DNA from: Micavibrio sp. UBA2705
Lineage (GTDB): Bacteria; Pseudomonadota; Alphaproteobacteria; Micavibrionales; Micavibrionaceae
DNA: 7,993 nucleotides
NCBI GenBank assembly: GCA_002354205.1
Contig: DELD01000079.1
Coordinates: 23,113-31,105, forward strand
Direction of reading: 5' to 3'
In this document: positions 5,626 to 7,993 of the stretch, in pieces
Position numbering within the stretch: the first letter of the stretch is position 1
How the letters are laid out: each line of letters begins with the position of its first letter
Translations under genes and position numbers: made by a program
The notes under the pieces: generated by a model
What the model was told of the DNA's origin: nothing
Database searches by the model: none
What the model saw: only the letters and a program-made list of their open reading frames with translations

Positions 5626-7993
5626 TTAGCTTGTCGCGACTTTTGGCTCAGAGCCATCACTTTCAGCATCCGCAGCATCATTTGCAGCGGCAGCGGCTTC
5701 GCTTTGCTCAAGAGCAGCGGCTTGCTGCTGCGCAGCGATTGCGACCAAGTCACGATCATGTGCCACAGCGCGAACGTCATTAACGTAAGAGCCTGTACCC
5801 GCAGGGATAAGGCGACCAACGATAACGTTTTCTTTAAGGCCACGAAGTGAATCAACCTTACCTTGCGTTGCTGCTTCGGTAAGTACGCGCGTTGTTTCTT
5901 GGAACGACGCAGCAGAGATGAATGAACGTGTCTGCAGTGAAGCTTTCGTAATACCTTGAAGAACTGGCTTACCTTCAGCAGGAAGCTTACCTTCTTCGAT
6001 GTATTTCTGGTTCATCGCTTCATATTCTTCACGGTCAGCATGTTCACCAACAAGATATGTTGTGTCGCCCGGCTTCATGATTTCGACTTTTTGCAGCATT
6101 TGACGCACGATAACTTCAATGTGTTTATCGTTAATCTTCACACCTTGTAGACGGTAAACGTCTTGGATTTCAGTAACAAGGTAAGCAGCAAGCGCTTCAA
6201 CGCCAAGAACATCAAGAATATCATGCGGCACTAACGCACCATCCAAGAGTGGGTCACCAACGCGTACGAAGTCACCTTCATGCACAGCCAAGTGACGGCC
6301 TTTTGGAATTAAGAATTCGTGTGATTCTTGCTCTTTATCAAGTGGGTTAACGATGATACGGCGCTTAGACTTATAATCCTTACCGAACTCAACAGTACCC
6401 TCAAGGTCAGAAATCACAGCGAAGTCTTTCGGACGACGTGCTTCAAACAATTCAGCAACACGTGGCAGACCACCGGTAATATCACGTGTTTTCGATGTTT
6501 CGCGTGGAATACGCGCGATAATATCACCCGCACGCACAGCCTCACCGTTTGCAACGTTCAAAATAGTGTCTGTTGACATGTAGTAATTTGCTGGCAAACC
6601 ATTTGGCAAGATGATGACTTCACCCTTCGCATCAACAAGTGAGATACGTGGCTTCAAGTCGCCGCCTTTAGGCTGAGAACGCCAATCAACAACTTTCTTC
6701 GCAGAAAGACCTGTTGCTTCATCAGATTCGTCGATAACAGAAACACCATCAACAAGATCGAAATATGTCGCAACACCATCTTTTTCCGTGATAATTGGCA
6801 CGGTGAAGGGGTCCCACTCAGCGATCTTGTCGCCGGCTTTGATGTTTGCGCCATTTTCAACAAGGCAGCGTGCACCATATGGTATACGGTGAACAACTTT
6901 GTCCTTACCTTTTTTGTCAACAAGTGCAGCTTCCATGTTACGGCCCATAACAATGTTAACGCCATCTGAGTTCTTCACGGTGTTTTCGTGACGAAGTTCG
7001 ATTTTCGCGTCCATTGTTGCTTCGTAAGATGATTTCTCTGCACCTTTCTGCGCCGCGCCACCAATGTGGAAAGTACGCATAGTAAGCTGCGTACCTGGCT
7101 CACCAATTGACTGTGCAGCCATAACGCCAACTGCTTCGCCCATATTGACTTCTGTACCACGTGCAAGGTCACGACCATAACAAGCCGCGCAAACACCGTC
7201 GCGTGTTTCACAGGTAAGACCAGAGCGTACGAGAAGCTCATCAATGCCCGCTGTTTCAATTTCCTCAGATTTCTCTTCGTCAATGATTTGCGCTGCTTTA
7301 ATAATCAACTCACCTGTCAATGGGTGAAGGACATCAAACGCCGCAGTACGGCCAAGAATACGTTCAGCCAAAGACACCACAACATCAGCGCCGTTCATAA
7401 CTGCGCGCAATGTAATGCCTTTTTCTGTACCACAGTCTTTTTCAACGATAACGGCATCCTGCGCAACGTCGACAAGACGACGTGTAAGATAACCAGAGTT
7501 CGCTGTTTTAAGCGCTGTATCTGCAAGACCTTTACGTGCACCGTGCGTAGAGTTGAAATACTCAAGAACGGTCAGACCTTCTTTAAAGTTCGAGATGATC
7601 GGTGTCTCGATGATGTCGCCGTTTGGCTTGGCCATCAGGCCCCGCATACCGCCCAGCTGTTTCATCTGCGTAACCGAACCACGGGCACCGGAGTGGGCCA
7701 TCATGTAGACCGAGTTTGGTTCCGCCTCAGAGCCGTCGTCATGGCGCTTGGAGGTCGAAATCGTGGTCATCATGGCGTCCGTGACGCGGTCGTTACATTT
7801 GGACCAGGCATCCACAACTTTGTTGTACTTTTCACCCTGAGTGATCAGGCCGTCCATGTACTGTTGTTCAAAGTCTTTCACCAGGCTGCGGGTCTCGTTG
7901 ACGATGGGCCATTTGGTTTCAGGAACAACCATATCGTCTTTGCCGAACGAAATACCTGCCTTGAAGGCCTCGCGGAAACCCATGGTCATGATC
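5626..7993 (-). CDS. rpoC: DNA-directed RNA polymerase subunit beta', C-terminal part (5' end outside the window)
   Basis: The reading frame enters at the window edge and gives 788 residues, a little over half of a normal RpoC. Numbering from the Met codon at 7989, landmarks in order are GISFGKDDMVVP (12-23), the GARGSVTQMKQLGGMRGLM segment near 101-119, and the bridge-helix region HGARKGLADTALKTANSGYL (149-168). The second zinc site is complete with Cys186, Cys260, Cys267 and Cys270. The trigger-loop first half reads AAQSIGEPGTQLTMRTFHIG (291-310). An insertion domain of roughly 190 residues comes before the second half, which reads DITGGLPRVAELFEARRPK. The conserved C-terminal ITKASL/FISAASFQETTRVLTEA and NVIVGRLIPAGTG blocks follow. 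The tail is a low-complexity Ala/Gln/acidic extension of about 45 residues. A strong intrinsic terminator follows. The 5' part in the window (to about 7570) uses clearly different codons from the rest; see findings. Confidence 0.98.
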   Translation of the reverse strand, partial: IMTMGFREAFKAGISFGKDDMVVPETKWPIVNETRSLVKDFEQQYMDGLITQGEKYNKVVDAWSKCNDRVTDAMMTTISTSKRHDDGSEAEPNSVYMMAHSGARGSVTQMKQLGGMRGLMAKPNGDIIETPIISNFKEGLTVLEYFNSTHGARKGLADTALKTANSGYLTRRLVDVAQDAVIVEKDCGTEKGITLRAVMNGADVVVSLAERILGRTAAFDVLHPLTGELIIKAAQIIDEEKSEEIETAGIDELLVRSGLTCETRDGVCAACYGRDLARGTEVNMGEAVGVMAAQSIGEPGTQLTMRTFHIGGAAQKGAEKSSYEATMDAKIELRHENTVKNSDGVNIVMGRNMEAALVDKKGKDKVVHRIPYGARCLVENGANIKAGDKIAEWDPFTVPIITEKDGVATYFDLVDGVSVIDESDEATGLSAKKVVDWRSQPKGGDLKPRISLVDAKGEVIILPNGLPANYYMSTDTILNVANGEAVRAGDIIARIPRETSKTRDITGGLPRVAELFEARRPKDFAVISDLEGTVEFGKDYKSKRRIIVNPLDKEQESHEFLIPKGRHLAVHEGDFVRVGDPLLDGALVPHDILDVLGVEALAAYLVTEIQDVYRLQGVKINDKHIEVIVRQMLQKVEIMKPGDTTYLVGEHADREEYEAMNQKYIEEGKLPAEGKPVLQGITKASLQTRSFISAASFQETTRVLTEAATQGKVDSLRGLKENVIVGRLIPAGTGSYVNDVRAVAHDRDLVAIAAQQQAAALEQSEAAAAANDAADAESDGSEPKVATS

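Noticed and set aside
5538..5855. Minus-strand open frame of 105 codons at the end of rpoC.
   Set aside because: It is out of frame with the well-conserved rpoC C-terminus and runs through the terminator, so it is a shadow.
1..7993. Search for CRISPR arrays, tRNA genes, insertion sequences or attachment sites.
   Set aside because: No regularly spaced repeats, cloverleaf-like sequences, transposase motifs or flanking direct repeats were found by eye.

Overview
The window looks like a chromosomal segment of a Gram-negative bacterium, most likely an alphaproteobacterium of moderate GC content. This rests on an RpoC of proteobacterial type whose sequence reads closest to alphaproteobacterial versions, and on a HemB with an ALDPFTSHGHDG metal-site segment in place of the cysteine-rich zinc site. 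The genus cannot be named from sequence alone. There are no RNA genes, transposases, CRISPR arrays or phage genes, and no gene-free stretch longer than about 135 bases.

Layout. Positions 1-151 (minus) hold the first 50 codons of a small alanine-rich, phasin-like protein behind a near-consensus promoter. Positions 286-1968 (minus) hold three tandem paralogous genes of 171, 188 and 167 residues. They share an NCYxYALG motif, a HF(Y/L)xxHxD(G/K)xWS motif and a C-terminal GxYxDxxGxx block. I cannot name the family. The invariant Cys and His suggest a papain-, NlpC/P60- or CHAP-like Cys-His hydrolase fold, but this is inference. A 119-base divergent intergenic region separates them from hemB (2103-3116, plus), the porphobilinogen synthase of tetrapyrrole synthesis.

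Convergent with hemB, and only 8 bases from it, is a 500-residue exported thioredoxin-like/NHL beta-propeller protein (3125-4627, minus). Upstream of that on the same strand is an FkbM-family methyltransferase (4683-5492). A 9-bp inverted repeat sits between these two genes. The rest of the window (5626-7993, minus) is the C-terminal 788 residues of RpoC, closed by a strong intrinsic terminator.

Apart from the paralog array, the genes look like an ordinary mixture: transcription, haem synthesis, envelope redox or scaffold function, and methylation. The points most worth following up are the triplicated uncharacterised family and an abrupt change of codon usage and GC inside rpoC near position 7570. 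The latter suggests either recombination within rpoC or a chimeric assembly join.
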